NCBI RefSeq assembly: GCF_007004135.1
Contig: NZ_VJMG01000001.1
Location: 16,291-80,290, forward strand
DNA from: Affinirhizobium straminoryzae
GTDB taxonomy: Bacteria > Pseudomonadota > Alphaproteobacteria > Rhizobiales > Rhizobiaceae
Length of the DNA stretch: 64,000 nt
Reading direction: 5' to 3'
Shown here: in pieces, positions 26,594-36,747 of the stretch
Numbering within the stretch: position 1 is the stretch's first letter
Layout: each line of letters opens with the position of its first letter
Translations under genes and position numbers: made by a program
Notes under the pieces: generated by a model
What the model saw: the letters and a program-made list of their open reading frames with translations, nothing else
The model's database searches: none
What the model was told of the DNA's origin: nothing

Positions 26594-29262
26594 GTGTCCG
26601 TCTTCTTCGTCTTGGTCGCGGCCTTCGGCTTGACCGGGGCCTTTGCCTTGGCGGGGGCCTTTTTCTTCGGCTTTGCCGTCTCCTCATCGGAGGCGGCTGC
26701 CTTGGTCTTCGGGGCGGCCTTGGCCGCCTTGCCCTTGGCGGCAGGCGTCTTGCCGGCTCTTTCGGTGAGAAGCGCAAGCGCCTCCTCCACCGTCACGCTC
26801 TGCGGATCCTTGCCTTTCGGCAGGGTGGCATTCACCTTGCCCCAGTTGACGTAAGGGCCATAGCGACCTTCCCGCACGGTGATGGCGCCGCCATCCGGAT
26901 GGTTGCCGAGCTCCTTGAGCGCTGCGGTGCCCGTGCGGGCGCGCCCGCCACCCTTGCTCTGCTTTTCCGCGAGAACGGTGACGGCACGGTTGAGGCCGAT
27001 CGAGAACACGTCCTCGACACTTTCCAGATTGGCATAGGTGCCGTCATGCAGCAGGAAGGGTCCGTAGCGGCCGATGCCGGCGGAAATCATCTTGGCCGTC
27101 TCCGGATGCTGGCCCACATCGCGCGGCAGGTTGATCAGCGCCAGCGCCTTCTCGTGGTCGATATCCTCGGGCTTCCAGCCGCGCGGCAGCGAGGCGCGCT
27201 TGGACTCCTTGCCATCCCCGCGCTGGATATAGGGGCCGAAGCGGCCGGAGCGCAGCGTCAGTTCCTCGCCGGTCATCGGATCGCTGCCGAGCGCCTTCGG
27301 TTCGTTGAGCGTTGCGGCTTCCGCTTCCGCACCGTCGGACGACAGCTGACGCGTGTAGTTGCATTCCGGATAGTTGGAACAGCCGACAAATGCGCCGTAT
27401 TTGCCGAGCTTCAGCGACAGGTTGCCGGTGCCGCACACCTGACAGATGCGTGGATCGCTGCCATCCTCCCGCTTGGGGAAAACGAGTGGCGCGAGCGCCT
27501 CGTTCAGCGCATCCAGCACGTTGGTGACGCGCAGTTCCTTGGTGTCTTCGATCTGGGCGAAGAAATCCTGCCAGAAATCGCGCAGAACCTGCTTCCAGTT
27601 GAGTTCGCCGGCTGAAATGCGGTCGAGCTTCTCCTCGAGATCGGCCGTGAAATCATATTCCACATACTTCGTGAAGAAGTTCTCGAGGAAGGCCGTGACA
27701 AGGCGTCCCTTCGAATGCGGGATCAGCTTGCGCTTCTCGACGACGATGTATTCGCGGTCGCTCAGCGTCTTCAGCGTCGCGGCATAGGTGGAGGGGCGGC
27801 CGATGCCGAGTTCTTCCATCTTCTTGATGAGAGAGGCTTCGGAATAGCGCGGCGGCGGCTCGGTGAAATGCTGGCTCGCATTCACCTTGTCCTTGTCCAG
27901 CTTTTCGCGCGCATTGATTTCCGGCAGGCGGCCGTCCTCGTCGTCCTCTCCGCCTTCGCCCTCCTCGCGGTGGTCCATGTAGGCTGCCAGGAAGCCGTCG
28001 AAGCGGATCACGGAACCGACGGCGCGCAGGCCTGCGCGATCCGAACCATGGGCGGCGGCGATCTCCACCGTCGTCCGTTCCATCTCGGCGGAGGCCATCT
28101 GGCTGGCAATGCCGCGCTTCCAGACCAGTTCATAGAGGCGCAGCTGATCGCTGTCGAGGAAACGGCGCACCTTGTCCGGCGAACGACTGAAATCGGTCGG
28201 GCGGATGGCTTCGTGGGCTTCCTGGGCGTTCTTGGCCTTGGTGGAATAGAAGCGTGCCTTTTCCGGCAGGTAGCGTTCGCCGAACTGGTCACCGATGGCA
28301 CGGCGGGCTGCGTCGATTGCTTCCGGTGCCATCTGCACGCCATCGGTACGCATATAGGTGATGAGACCGACGGTTTCGCCGCCGATATCGACACCTTCAT
28401 AGAGCTTCTGCGCCACCTGCATGGTGCGCGATGCCGAAAAGCCGAGATTGGAAGAGGCGGCCTGCTGCAGGGTCGAGGTTGTAAAGGGCGGGCCCGGATT
28501 GCGCTTGACGGGCTTTGCCTCGACGGACTCGACCGTATAGGCGGCACCTTCGAGAAGCGCCTTCAGGCGGCCGGCATCCTCGCCGTTCTTGACCCCGCGC
28601 GGCGGCAGGCGCTTTCCGTCGGCCGAGACCAGCTTTGCTTCGAACTGGTCGCCACGCGGCGTCTTGAGGAGCGCCGAGATGTTCCAGTATTCTTCCGGAA
28701 CGAAGCGTTCGATTTCGCTCTCGCGATCGCAGACCAGGCGGAGCGCGACGGACTGCACGCGGCCGGCCGAGCGGGCGCCCGGCAGCTTGCGCCACAGCAC
28801 AGGTGACAGGTTGAAGCCGACGAGATAATCCAGCGCGCGACGGGCAAGATAGGCGTCGACCAGCGCGATATCGATGTCGCGCGGGTTGGCCATGGCATCC
28901 AGCACCGCCTTCTTGGTGATCGCATTGAAGACCACGCGCTTCACCGGCTTGTCGCCGATCACCCGCTTCTTCTTCAAAAGATCCAGCACGTGCCAGGAAA
29001 TGGCTTCCCCCTCGCGATCCGGGTCGGTTGCGAGAAAGAGGCCGTCCGAGCCCTTGACGGCATCGGCAATGTCTTTCATGCGCTTGGCCGAGGCGCTGTC
29101 GACCTCCCAGGACATTTCGAAGTCCTGGTCGGGCAGCACCGAGCCGTCCTTGGCCGGCAGGTCGCGCACGTGGCCAAAGGAAGCGAGAACCTTGTAGCCG
29201 GAGCCAAGATATTTGTTGATCGTCTTGGCCTTGGCAGGAGATTCTACAACTACAACATTCAT
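26590..29262 (-). CDS. topA: DNA topoisomerase I
   Basis: Relaxes negative supercoils. In 890 residues: the TOPRIM domain starts at once (VVVVESPAKAKTI), the active-site tyrosine is in GLITYMRTDGV, one C4 zinc finger follows (CQVCGTG and CSNYPEC), then repeated RYGPY/FGPYI modules, and finally a lysine-alanine-proline tail of about 60 residues that should bind DNA non-specifically. The start MNVVVVESP at 29262 is the family start; the frame is open 53 codons further upstream without a plausible signal. It heads the topA-rnr-DUF983-nudix operon. Confidence 0.96.
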   Translation of the reverse strand: MNVVVVESPAKAKTINKYLGSGYKVLASFGHVRDLPAKDGSVLPDQDFEMSWEVDSASAKRMKDIADAVKGSDGLFLATDPDREGEAISWHVLDLLKKKRVIGDKPVKRVVFNAITKKAVLDAMANPRDIDIALVDAYLARRALDYLVGFNLSPVLWRKLPGARSAGRVQSVALRLVCDRESEIERFVPEEYWNISALLKTPRGDQFEAKLVSADGKRLPPRGVKNGEDAGRLKALLEGAAYTVESVEAKPVKRNPGPPFTTSTLQQAASSNLGFSASRTMQVAQKLYEGVDIGGETVGLITYMRTDGVQMAPEAIDAARRAIGDQFGERYLPEKARFYSTKAKNAQEAHEAIRPTDFSRSPDKVRRFLDSDQLRLYELVWKRGIASQMASAEMERTTVEIAAAHGSDRAGLRAVGSVIRFDGFLAAYMDHREEGEGGEDDEDGRLPEINAREKLDKDKVNASQHFTEPPPRYSEASLIKKMEELGIGRPSTYAATLKTLSDREYIVVEKRKLIPHSKGRLVTAFLENFFTKYVEYDFTADLEEKLDRISAGELNWKQVLRDFWQDFFAQIEDTKELRVTNVLDALNEALAPLVFPKREDGSDPRICQVCGTGNLSLKLGKYGAFVGCSNYPECNYTRQLSSDGAEAEAATLNEPKALGSDPMTGEELTLRSGRFGPYIQRGDGKESKRASLPRGWKPEDIDHEKALALINLPRDVGQHPETAKMISAGIGRYGPFLLHDGTYANLESVEDVFSIGLNRAVTVLAEKQSKGGGRARTGTAALKELGNHPDGGAITVREGRYGPYVNWGKVNATLPKGKDPQSVTVEEALALLTERAGKTPAAKGKAAKAAPKTKAAASDEETAKPKKKAPAKAKAPVKPKAATKTKKTDT

Positions 29263-29386
29263 CTCTGTTCTCTGAAACGGCGTATGGTGGGTGTTCGCCG
29301 GGAAACCCGTGCCGGGAAACTGACCTCCCGACATGGAGGGCCTTTTGCCTGCGGTCAAGAGGGTGGCCGCATTTTCTCGACCGATG

Positions 29387-29422
29387 ATTGCAACCAAAGG
29401 AAGATTAATGATTGGTTGCAAT
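29387..29422. repeat. 11-bp perfect inverted repeat upstream of topA
   Basis: ATTGCAACCAA (29387-29397) and TTGGTTGCAAT (29412-29422), with T residues after the right arm. It could be an operator in the topA/small-gene divergent region or a short plus-strand terminator. Confidence 0.6.
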
Positions 29423-29505
29423 TTTTAATGGTGTGTGTAGATTTGCGAGCATGTCGCATATATTGCACGCATAGAGAGAATTTTTGGCGCATCGTGAGTG
29501 GAACA

Positions 29506-29733
29506 ATGACTAACAGTCGCGGCAGAACAGGACGGAATGACAGTGACGAAACCATCGCCTACATCTGCCAGATGCTGGCCGAGTTGCGGGTTGTGGCCGA
29601 TCGGCAGGGAGCGGAGATGCTCTGCTATCTGATCGAGATGGCCTATGTGGAAGCCAACGACCTGCAGTCCGGTCGTCGGCGCCGCTCAATCGACCATCGA
29701 CAGGGAGACAAGTCCCCCGACATGCCGGTGTAG
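29506..29733 (+). CDS. conserved small rhizobial protein (75 aa)
   Basis: A short helical protein with the core [18 protein letters not shown] followed by [19 protein letters not shown], a pattern I recognise as a recurrent hypothetical of Rhizobiaceae located between topA and dprA. No function is known to me. It is transcribed away from topA and its last 48 bp overlap the 3' end of dprA on the other strand. An upstream ribosome binding site is weak (GAGTGGAACA). Confidence 0.65.
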   Translation: MTNSRGRTGRNDSDETIAYICQMLAELRVVADRQGAEMLCYLIEMAYVEANDLQSGRRRRSIDHRQGDKSPDMPV

Positions 29734-30837
29734 GCGGCCGGCCAGATCGAGCTCTAGCAGCACCAGGTAGACCGTGGAGGCAGGCAGCCCGGTGTGGCGT
29801 ATGATGTCGTCGATTTCGACGGGCGTCGGCCCCAGCGCGCCGGCGATGCGCTGCCGGTCGCTGTCGTCGGGCGGCATCATCTGGTCTGTCGATCGTTCGG
29901 CGCCGGGTTCGTCGATCACCCGGTTCGCCAGGAGTTCGAGCTGGCTGAGCGGCGCCAGCGCTTCCAGCACGTCGCCGGCGCTGGTCGTTACGGTCGCGCC
30001 CTGCTTCAGCAACCCGTTGGTGCCCTCGCAGCGCGGATCGAGCGGGGAGCCGGGTACGGCAAAGACCAGTCGGCCGAAATCACCGGCGAGGCGGGCTGTG
30101 ATCAGTGAACCGGAGCGTGCCGCTGCCTCCACCACGACCACGCCAAGCGAGATGCCGGCAATCAGCCGGTTGCGGCGGGGAAAGTCGCGGGCTCGCGGTT
30201 CCCAGCCAAACGGCATTTCGCTGACTGACAGGCCATGACCACCGGTGATCTCGTCCAGCAGCGGCACGTTCTCTGGCGGATAGGGCTGGTCGAGCCCGCC
30301 CGCCAGCACGGCGATCGTCCCGGTTTCCAGGCTTGCCCGGTGGGCGGCGGTATCGATGCCGCGCGCAAGGCCCGAGGTGATGCTATAGCCAGCGCGGCCG
30401 CAATCGCGGGCCAGCATCGCCGCAAATTTGGCGCCGCTGATCGAGGCATTGCGCGAGCCGACGATGCCGACGGAGGGTGAGGCTGCCACGGAAGCATCGC
30501 CCTTCATGGCGAGGAGCGGCGGGGCGCCATCGATCTGGCGAAGGGCCGGCGGATAGTCCGGCTCGCCGATCCCGACGAGGCGGGCGCCGAAGCGACGAGC
30601 GCGCTCCAGTTCCCGCTCGGCCTCGTCCACGGAGGCGATGCGGATGCTGCGGGATGCGCCGCCGCGGCGCGAAAGCTCCGGCAGGGCCTGCAGGGCGGCC
30701 TCTGCCGAGCCGAAATGGTTTATGAGATCGCGAAAGGTCGAGGGGCCGACATTGTCGCTGCGGATCAGCCGCAGCCAGGCGATCCTCTGTTTGTCCGTCA
30801 GCGCAATTCCAGGTCGTCTTGCGCCGTCGGATGCCAT
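29686..30837 (-). CDS. dprA: DNA-processing protein DprA
   Basis: Single-stranded DNA-binding and RecA-loading protein used in natural transformation, present widely even in non-competent species. In 383 residues: N-terminal SAM-like helices ([20 protein letters not shown]), the Rossmann-like DprA domain with [32 protein letters not shown] and [14 protein letters not shown], and a C-terminal winged helix ([20 protein letters not shown]). The start at 30837 follows the plsY stop by five bases, so it is co-transcribed with plsY. Confidence 0.94.
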   Translation of the reverse strand: MASDGARRPGIALTDKQRIAWLRLIRSDNVGPSTFRDLINHFGSAEAALQALPELSRRGGASRSIRIASVDEAERELERARRFGARLVGIGEPDYPPALRQIDGAPPLLAMKGDASVAASPSVGIVGSRNASISGAKFAAMLARDCGRAGYSITSGLARGIDTAAHRASLETGTIAVLAGGLDQPYPPENVPLLDEITGGHGLSVSEMPFGWEPRARDFPRRNRLIAGISLGVVVVEAAARSGSLITARLAGDFGRLVFAVPGSPLDPRCEGTNGLLKQGATVTTSAGDVLEALAPLSQLELLANRVIDEPGAERSTDQMMPPDDSDRQRIAGALGPTPVEIDDIIRHTGLPASTVYLVLLELDLAGRLHRHVGGLVSLSMVD

Positions 30838-30842
30838 GCCTA

Positions 30843-31460
30843 TTAGCCCTTCTGGCCGATCCTGCTTTCGGTACCGTTGATCAGCCGCTCGATGTTTGCC
30901 TTGTGCTTCCAGTAGGAGATCACGGTCATCACCGCCATGACGAGGGCGATCTTCTGTTCGCCTACTATCCACAATGCAACCGGAATGACAAGCGTTGCAA
31001 CCAGAGCGGACAGCGACGAGTAGCGGCTGAGCTTGGCGACTGTCAGCCAGACGAAGGCAAAGACCAGCACCATGGCCGGCGCCACGCCGAGCAGCGTGCC
31101 GATATAGGTTGCCACACCCTTGCCACCCTTGAAACCGAGCCAGACAGGAAAGAGGTGGCCGATGAAGGCCGCAAAGCCGCCGAGGATCGCCGCTTCCGGC
31201 CCCCACAGCGCGCCGGCCAGCAGGGCGCCGGCGGTGGCCTTGAAGGCATCGAGCAGCAGGGTTGCGGCGGCGAGTTTCTTGTTGCCGGTGCGCAGCACGT
31301 TGGTGGCGCCGATATTGCCGGAGCCGATCGAGCGGATATCGCCGAGGCCGGCTGCCTTGGTCAGCAGCAGGCCGAAGGGAATCGAGCCGAGCAGGTAGCC
31401 GAGGGCGAGCGCCAACAGTGCTGTCGAGAGCGAGATCTCCCAGGTGAAGAGGTCGGTCAT
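30843..31460 (-). CDS. plsY: glycerol-3-phosphate acyltransferase PlsY
   Basis: Acylates glycerol-3-phosphate from acyl-phosphate, the first step of phospholipid synthesis, in the inner membrane. A 205-residue polytopic protein with the three family motifs: [24 protein letters not shown] and [12 protein letters not shown]. The ATG at 31460 (MTDLF) is set by a GAGGAG site eight bases upstream. It lies 12 bp after pyrC and upstream of dprA. Confidence 0.95.
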   Translation of the reverse strand: MTDLFTWEISLSTALLALALGYLLGSIPFGLLLTKAAGLGDIRSIGSGNIGATNVLRTGNKKLAAATLLLDAFKATAGALLAGALWGPEAAILGGFAAFIGHLFPVWLGFKGGKGVATYIGTLLGVAPAMVLVFAFVWLTVAKLSRYSSLSALVATLVIPVALWIVGEQKIALVMAVMTVISYWKHKANIERLINGTESRIGQKG

Positions 31461-31472
31461 GCGCAATTCTCC

Positions 31473-32765
31473 TCAGAGCGAATGGACGAGACGGCCGCCG
31501 ACATAGGTCGCAACGGCGCGGCCGCTGAAACGGGCCTCGTCAAAGGGGGTGTTCTTCGAGCGCGAGACGATCTTCTCCTTCGACACCAGCCAGGGCTCGT
31601 CGAGATCGATCAGCGCGATATCGGCGCGTGCGCCGGGCTTCAACGTGCCGGCGTCCAGGCCGAAGATTTGGGCCGGGCGGGTCGAGAGGGCATCGATCAG
31701 GCGCATCAGCGGCACGCGGTCGGCATGGTGGAGGCGAAGGGCCGCCGACAGCATGGTCTCGAGCCCGATCGCCCCATCGGCCGCATCGGCGAAGGGCAGG
31801 CGCTTGGTATCGACATCCTGCGGGTCATGCGAGGAGACGATGATATCGATCGTGCCATCGGCCAGCGCATCGACCATGGCCTGGCGGTCGTCTTCGGTTC
31901 TGAGGGGGGGCGACAGCTTGAAGAAGGTACGGTATTCGCCGATGTCGTTCTCGTTGAGCGACAGGTGATTGATCGAGATCGCCGCTGTGGCCTTCGCGCC
32001 GCGGGCGCGCGCCGTGCGGATCGCCTCCGCCGATTCCGGCACGGAAATTTTTGCCGCATGGTAGCGCGCGCCGGTCAGGCCTGCGATGCGCAGGTCGCGC
32101 TCAAGCGGGATCAGTTCCGCCTCGCGCGGCGCGCCGGAGAGGCCGAGCCAGCTGGCAAACAGGCCCTCGTTCATCACGCCGTTGACGGCAAGGTAGGGAT
32201 CGCGGGCTTCCAGCGATACGACCGCACCGAATTCGCGGGCATAGGTCATGGCGCGGCGCAGCACCTGCGTGTCGGCAAGCGTGTGGCGGCCTTGCGTGAA
32301 GGCCACCGCACCGGCCGCCTTCAGCATGCCGATCTCGGTCATTTCCTCGCCCTTCAGGCCCCGCGTCAGCGCCGCTGCCGGATGGACGTTGACCAGGGCC
32401 TTGTCGCGCGCCGTCTTCTTGACGAATTCGATCAGTGCGATGTCGTCCAATACAGGATCGGTGTCCGGCATCATGATAACGCTGGTGACGCCGCCGGCGG
32501 CCGCGGCGCGGCTGGCCGATTCGATGGTCTCGCGGTGTTCCGCGCCCGGTTCGCCGATGAAGACATGCGCATCGACGAGGCCGGGGGTGGCCACAAGGCC
32601 GCGGCAATCCCTCACCTCTGCACCCTCAGGCACACCCTGGTTGCGGGCCGCCGCGCCGGCCGCGAGGATCATGCCATCGGCGCCGACGATGATCGTGCCG
32701 GTTTCATCAAGACGGCGGGACGGGTCGATGATGCGGACATCGGTCAGGACAAGCGGCTTCCTCAT
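31473..32765 (-). CDS. pyrC: dihydroorotase-like protein, probably non-catalytic (PyrX type)
   Basis: A 430-residue amidohydrolase-fold protein of the dihydroorotase I family, encoded directly after pyrB with a four-base ATGA overlap. The metal site is damaged: the HxH motif reads H67-V-F69, the DDG region reads Q-G-R, the later His/Glu site reads VSLEARD, and the usual DHAPH motif reads SSHDPQ. Pseudomonas-type pyrB operons encode such an inactive PyrC-like subunit needed to assemble aspartate transcarbamoylase, and I infer the same role here. A separate active dihydroorotase should exist elsewhere in the genome. The structural identification is firm; the lack of activity is inference. Confidence 0.85.
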   Translation of the reverse strand: MRKPLVLTDVRIIDPSRRLDETGTIIVGADGMILAAGAAARNQGVPEGAEVRDCRGLVATPGLVDAHVFIGEPGAEHRETIESASRAAAAGGVTSVIMMPDTDPVLDDIALIEFVKKTARDKALVNVHPAAALTRGLKGEEMTEIGMLKAAGAVAFTQGRHTLADTQVLRRAMTYAREFGAVVSLEARDPYLAVNGVMNEGLFASWLGLSGAPREAELIPLERDLRIAGLTGARYHAAKISVPESAEAIRTARARGAKATAAISINHLSLNENDIGEYRTFFKLSPPLRTEDDRQAMVDALADGTIDIIVSSHDPQDVDTKRLPFADAADGAIGLETMLSAALRLHHADRVPLMRLIDALSTRPAQIFGLDAGTLKPGARADIALIDLDEPWLVSKEKIVSRSKNTPFDEARFSGRAVATYVGGRLVHSL

Positions 32766-33718
32766 GCTCCCATTCCTTCGCTTCTCGGTCCCTGGTTCTG
32801 CGAGACGAGCAGGGCTTCCATCACCGCCATACGCACGGCAACCCCCATTTCCACCTGGCTTTCGATCACGCTCTGCGGGCCGTCGGCCACTTCCGAGGCG
32901 ATTTCCACGCCGCGGTTCATCGGACCGGGATGCATGACGAGCGCATCCTCTTTGGCCGCCTTCAGCTTTTCGGCGTCGAGGCCGTAGAAGTGGAAGTATT
33001 CGCGCACAGAGGGCACGAAGGAGCCGGCCATGCGCTCGCGCTGCAGGCGCAGCATCATCACCACATCGGCGTCCTTCAGACCCTCTTCCATCGAGTGGAA
33101 GACTTCCACGCCCATCTGGGCGATACCCGACGGCAGAAGCGTGGAGGGCGCGACAACACGCACCCTGGCACCCATGGCGTTCAGAAGCAGGATGTTGGAG
33201 CGGGCGACGCGCGAATGCAGCACGTCACCGCAGATCGCGACGATGATGCGCGCCAGCTTGCCCTTGGCGCGGCGGATCGTCAGCGCATCGAGGAGCGCCT
33301 GTGTGGGATGCTCGTGCTGGCCATCGCCGGCATTGACGACCGAGCAGCCGACCTTTTGCGCGAGAAGCGCTGCCGCACCGGCCGATGAGTGGCGCACCAC
33401 CAGAACGTCCGGCCGCATGGCATTCAGCGTCATGGCGGTGTCGATCAGCGTCTCGCCCTTCTTGACCGAAGAGTTTCCGACCGACATGTTCATCACATCG
33501 GCGCCAAGACGCTTGCCCGCGAGTTCGAAAGAGGATTGCGTTCGGGTCGAGGCTTCGAAAAAGAGATTGATCTGGGTCAGTCCGCGCAGCGTCGAGGTTT
33601 TCTTTTCTCTTTGCCGGCTGATCTTGACCGCCTCGTCTGCCTTGTCGAGAAGGAAGGTTATGTCCTGCTCGGTCAGGCCCTTGATTCCGAGGAGATGGCG
33701 GTGGGGAAAGAAGACCAC
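32762..33718 (-). CDS. pyrB: aspartate carbamoyltransferase catalytic subunit
   Basis: Condenses carbamoyl phosphate with aspartate in pyrimidine synthesis. In 318 residues the carbamoyl-phosphate site S-T-R-T is in [20 protein letters not shown], the [12 protein letters not shown] motif is intact and the aspartate loop follows (MLRLQRERM). The open frame is much longer, but the GTG at 33718 ([14 protein letters not shown]) is the start: GGAGG lies eight bases upstream and the length then fits the family. It overlaps pyrC by four bases; no regulatory pyrI gene is present, consistent with a PyrB-PyrX complex. Confidence 0.95.
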   Translation of the reverse strand: MVFFPHRHLLGIKGLTEQDITFLLDKADEAVKISRQREKKTSTLRGLTQINLFFEASTRTQSSFELAGKRLGADVMNMSVGNSSVKKGETLIDTAMTLNAMRPDVLVVRHSSAGAAALLAQKVGCSVVNAGDGQHEHPTQALLDALTIRRAKGKLARIIVAICGDVLHSRVARSNILLLNAMGARVRVVAPSTLLPSGIAQMGVEVFHSMEEGLKDADVVMMLRLQRERMAGSFVPSVREYFHFYGLDAEKLKAAKEDALVMHPGPMNRGVEIASEVADGPQSVIESQVEMGVAVRMAVMEALLVSQNQGPRSEGMGA

Positions 33719-33841
33719 GAAATTGTCCTCCGCTGGTTTTCCGCGGTCTATAGAGACTGAGCGCGGGAGGGGCAAGCGGAGCAGAGGACCAGACGATCCG
33801 TTGCGCATGCAATTTCCCGAGAATTCGTTTAGAAGCACCCT

Positions 33842-35494
33842 ATGAATCAGATGACCCGGACCGAAGACACCCTTACCGAGCTGAACCAGCCAAGCCTCTG
33901 GTCCGGTATCAACGCCTACCGCACCGATCCGCTGATGGTGGATCTGACGGCGGGGCTGCACCGAGCTGTGCGCGAGGAATTCGACGCGCTCGGCCGTTAC
34001 GTCACCTCGCCGGAGGCGCAGGAACTGGCGCGGATGGCGAACGAAAATCCGCCGAAGCTGAAGACGCATGGCCCGCGCGGCGAGCGGCAGGATCTGGTGG
34101 AATACCATCCCGCCTGGCATGCGCTGATGCGCCGCTCCATGTCGACCGGCCTCAATTCCTCGATCTGGGAAAATGCTGCCGAATCGCGCAACGCCCAGCA
34201 CCGGGCGCGCGCCGCCCGCTTCTATCTCAGTGCCCAGCTGGAGTGCGGGCATCTCTGCCCGCTGACTATGACCAGCGCCTCGGTGGCGGCGATGATGGCA
34301 TCACCGCGCGTTCACAAGGAATGGGCGCCGCGCGTTCTGTCGCGCAAATATGATTCGTCTAACCGTCCGGCGATGCAGAAGAGTGCGATCACCATCGGCA
34401 TGGGCATGACGGAGAAGCAGGGCGGCACGGATGTGCGGGCCAACCGCTCCACTGCCGAACGGGTGGGCGAGGGGGTCTATCGGCTGTCCGGCCACAAATG
34501 GTTCATGTCGGCGCCGATGAGCGATGCCTTCGTCATGCTGGCGCGCACCAATGAGGGGATCGGCTGCTTCCTCGTCCCGCGCCTGCTGGAGGATGGCACC
34601 GCCAACGGTCTGCAGTTCCAGCGGCTCAAGGACAAGCTCGGCAACCGCTCCAATGCCTCCGCCGAGGTGGAGTTCACCGATGCCTTCGGTTACCTGCTTG
34701 GCGAAGCGGGCGGCGGCATCCGCACCATTCTCGACATGGTGACGCTGACCAGGCTTGACTGCGCGCTGGCCTCTGCCGGCATCATGCGCGCCTCGCTGGC
34801 GGAGGCCGTGCATCATTGCCGCGGCCGCAGCGTGTTCGGCAAGAACCTCATCGACCAGCCGCTGATGACGCGCGTGCTGGCCGACATGGCGCTCGATGTC
34901 GCGGCCGCCACCGCGCTCGCCTACCGCCTGGCGGAAGCCTTCGACAAGGCGGGCAGCAACCCGACCGATGCGGCCTATGCCCGCGTCATGACGCCGGTCA
35001 TCAAATACTGGGTCTGCAAGATCGCGCCCTCTTTGATCTACGAGGCGATGGAATGCCTGGGCGGCAATGGCTATGTCGAGGAACGGCCGCTGGCGCGCCA
35101 TTATCGCGAAGCGCCGGTCAATGCGATCTGGGAAGGCTCCGGCAACGTGATGGCGCTCGACGTGCTGCGCGTGATGGATCGCGGCCGCGATCTGTTCGAT
35201 CTGGTGCTGGGCGGCATCGAGCGGGATCTCGGGCCGAGCGGACGCAAGACCACCGACGTGCTGCGCGCCGCCATGGCACTGGCGGAACGCGACGAGGGCG
35301 CGTCGCGCCTGCTGGTCGAGCAGCTTGCGCTGGCGGCCGGTGCCGCCGAACTGTTCCGGCTTGGGGCCGGCAAGATTGCCGATGCCTTCCTCGAGACGCG
35401 TCTCGCCGGCGGATGGCGCACCACCTATGGCATGCTCGATTCGCGCTTCGATGCCTCCTATATCGTCGATCTGCTCTATCCGGCAGCGACCTGA
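33842..35494 (+). CDS. aidB: AidB-like acyl-CoA dehydrogenase
   Basis: Flavoprotein of 550 residues, close in length and pattern to E. coli AidB (541), a DNA-binding member of the acyl-CoA dehydrogenase family induced in the adaptive response to alkylation. Visible landmarks: [42 protein letters not shown], the [11 protein letters not shown] region near the catalytic glutamate and [19 protein letters not shown]. AidB's role in protection against methylating agents is known in E. coli; here it is inferred. Monocistronic, divergent from pyrB, with its own terminator at 35533. Confidence 0.88.
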   Translation: MNQMTRTEDTLTELNQPSLWSGINAYRTDPLMVDLTAGLHRAVREEFDALGRYVTSPEAQELARMANENPPKLKTHGPRGERQDLVEYHPAWHALMRRSMSTGLNSSIWENAAESRNAQHRARAARFYLSAQLECGHLCPLTMTSASVAAMMASPRVHKEWAPRVLSRKYDSSNRPAMQKSAITIGMGMTEKQGGTDVRANRSTAERVGEGVYRLSGHKWFMSAPMSDAFVMLARTNEGIGCFLVPRLLEDGTANGLQFQRLKDKLGNRSNASAEVEFTDAFGYLLGEAGGGIRTILDMVTLTRLDCALASAGIMRASLAEAVHHCRGRSVFGKNLIDQPLMTRVLADMALDVAAATALAYRLAEAFDKAGSNPTDAAYARVMTPVIKYWVCKIAPSLIYEAMECLGGNGYVEERPLARHYREAPVNAIWEGSGNVMALDVLRVMDRGRDLFDLVLGGIERDLGPSGRKTTDVLRAAMALAERDEGASRLLVEQLALAAGAAELFRLGAGKIADAFLETRLAGGWRTTYGMLDSRFDASYIVDLLYPAAT

Positions 35495-35532
35495 GCCAGA
35501 CATCGCCAAGCCCTGTTATCCCGGCCTTTTCA

Positions 35533-35561
35533 CCCCGCGATTAACCATATCGCGGGGTTTT
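35533..35561 (+). terminator. intrinsic terminator after aidB
   Basis: Stem CCCCGCGAT/ATCGCGGGG with loop TAACCAT, followed by TTTT. Confidence 0.88.
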
Positions 35562-35594
35562 CGTTGCGCGTGCGGTCGTGACCCCTAATGTGCG

Positions 35595-35609
35595 TTAACG
35601 ATTTCTTAA
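35595..35609. promoter_or_regulatory. CtrA binding site
   Basis: TTAA-CGATTTC-TTAA(C) is an exact match to the full CtrA box TTAA-N7-TTAAC. It lies ahead of two small membrane-protein genes and after the aidB terminator, so the promoter it controls should read to the right. Confidence 0.75.
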
Positions 35610-35626
35610 CCACGCATGAGGCGCCG

Positions 35627-35797
35627 GTGTCGGGATATAGCCCCAATAGTTTTGCGTTGCTCGTCGCGGCACTTGCGTTCTTTTCGGTGCTGGCGCTGAA
35701 CATTGCCGTGCCGGCGCTGGTGCTGTCCGGCATGGCGTTGCTGCGATGGCTGCTTCTGCTCCTCGACCGCCGGCTGCCGCAAGGAGCGCCCGCATGA
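35627..35797 (+). CDS. small membrane protein behind a CtrA box
   Basis: Fifty-six residues from a GTG at 35627, with GAGG just upstream. An ATG at 35588 in the same frame would put the CtrA box inside the gene, which I consider less likely. The product is mostly one long hydrophobic segment (SFALLVAALAFFSVLALNIAV) followed by a second. Its stop overlaps the next start (ATGA). No family recognised. Confidence 0.5.
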   Translation: MSGYSPNSFALLVAALAFFSVLALNIAVPALVLSGMALLRWLLLLLDRRLPQGAPA

Positions 35798-36120
35798 AAT
35801 GGTTTCTGATTCTGTGGGCCGGTCCCGTGGCGCTGCTCGGTCTGTGGTACGGCCTATCCTACTACGACATGAGCTTCGGCTTCTTCATGCTGACGCGCAA
35901 GACGCATGATCTGGTGTTCCAGATCTACGGCAATATCCTCGGCATTCCGCCGCAGGACCTGCCGCCGATGGTGGCACGCGCGATCGCCTTCGACAGCCTG
36001 ATCGTTCTTTCCATCGTGCTGTTTCGCAAGCGGCGCGCCATTGCCGGCTGGTGGCGGGCGCGTCAGGCCTCTGTGCCGCGGCTGGCAGCCAGCGACGAGA
36101 GCCTGTCCAGCGCGCCCTGA
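35794..36120 (+). CDS. conserved rhizobial membrane protein (DUF6105-like)
   Basis: A 108-residue protein with two membrane segments ([20 protein letters not shown] and [11 protein letters not shown]) flanking a conserved loop [21 protein letters not shown] recall this type under DUF6105 but cannot verify it. Coupled to the preceding gene by a four-base overlap, and its last 58 bp overlap the 3' end of ruvX on the other strand. CtrA control of the pair is inferred from the upstream box. Confidence 0.65.
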   Translation: MKWFLILWAGPVALLGLWYGLSYYDMSFGFFMLTRKTHDLVFQIYGNILGIPPQDLPPMVARAIAFDSLIVLSIVLFRKRRAIAGWWRARQASVPRLAASDESLSSAP

Positions 36121-36551
36121 AGGATGAAGCTCGCGGCGGCCGAATCGATGCGCTCCTTGCGCTTGGCCCGCGATACGTCCATTTCCAGCAATGCCCGTTC
36201 GGCGGCCACCGTCGACAGCCGCTCATCCCAGAAGACGAAAGGGATCTGCGTCTTTTCCCCCATGCTGCGCACAAAGGCGCGCGTGGCCTGAACACGGGGG
36301 CCGGCGGAACCATCCATATTCATCGGCAGCCCGATGACGAAGGCCGCGACCTTTTCTCTGTCGGCAAAGGCCAGCAACTGTTCGGCATCCTGGGTGAATT
36401 TTACCCGCTTGAGCACCGGGCGTGGCGAGGCGAAGCGACGACCGAGATCCGACATCGCAATGCCGATCGTCTTGGTGCCGAGGTCGAGGCCCGCAATGGC
36501 CTGGCCCGGTTGAAGCGTGGCCGCCAGTTCCTCGATCGTCAACGATGCCAT
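36063..36551 (-). CDS. ruvX: Holliday junction resolvase-like protein (YqgF/RuvX)
   Basis: RNase H-fold nuclease family involved in 16S rRNA 5'-end maturation and proposed as a Holliday junction resolvase. The 162-residue protein has the first acidic motif [12 protein letters not shown], the [15 protein letters not shown] motif and [14 protein letters not shown], with the last conserved aspartate in [12 protein letters not shown]. Start at 36551. Convergent with the preceding membrane-protein gene, with overlapping ends. Confidence 0.93.
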   Translation of the reverse strand: MASLTIEELAATLQPGQAIAGLDLGTKTIGIAMSDLGRRFASPRPVLKRVKFTQDAEQLLAFADREKVAAFVIGLPMNMDGSAGPRVQATRAFVRSMGEKTQIPFVFWDERLSTVAAERALLEMDVSRAKRKERIDSAAASFILQGALDRLSSLAASRGTEA

Positions 36552-36747
36552 GCACGCTTCCTCTTGCCACTCTTCGTCTTCACGATAACTTCGATGTATC
36601 GGCCTGCCGCCGATATGCTAACCCATGCAGCAGGCTGAGATCCGCAGCCAGCGGTTCGGCGTAGAGCCGCAATGTCAGAGCAAACCGTCACCGCTCGGTC
36701 CAGCCGAGCCATCACATCAATTTATCGAGGAAACAAGGAGATTTTCC

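Noticed and set aside
30819..32987. 722-codon plus-strand frame across plsY, pyrC and pyrB
   Set aside because: Shadow of three secure genes on the other strand; spans gene boundaries and has no family.
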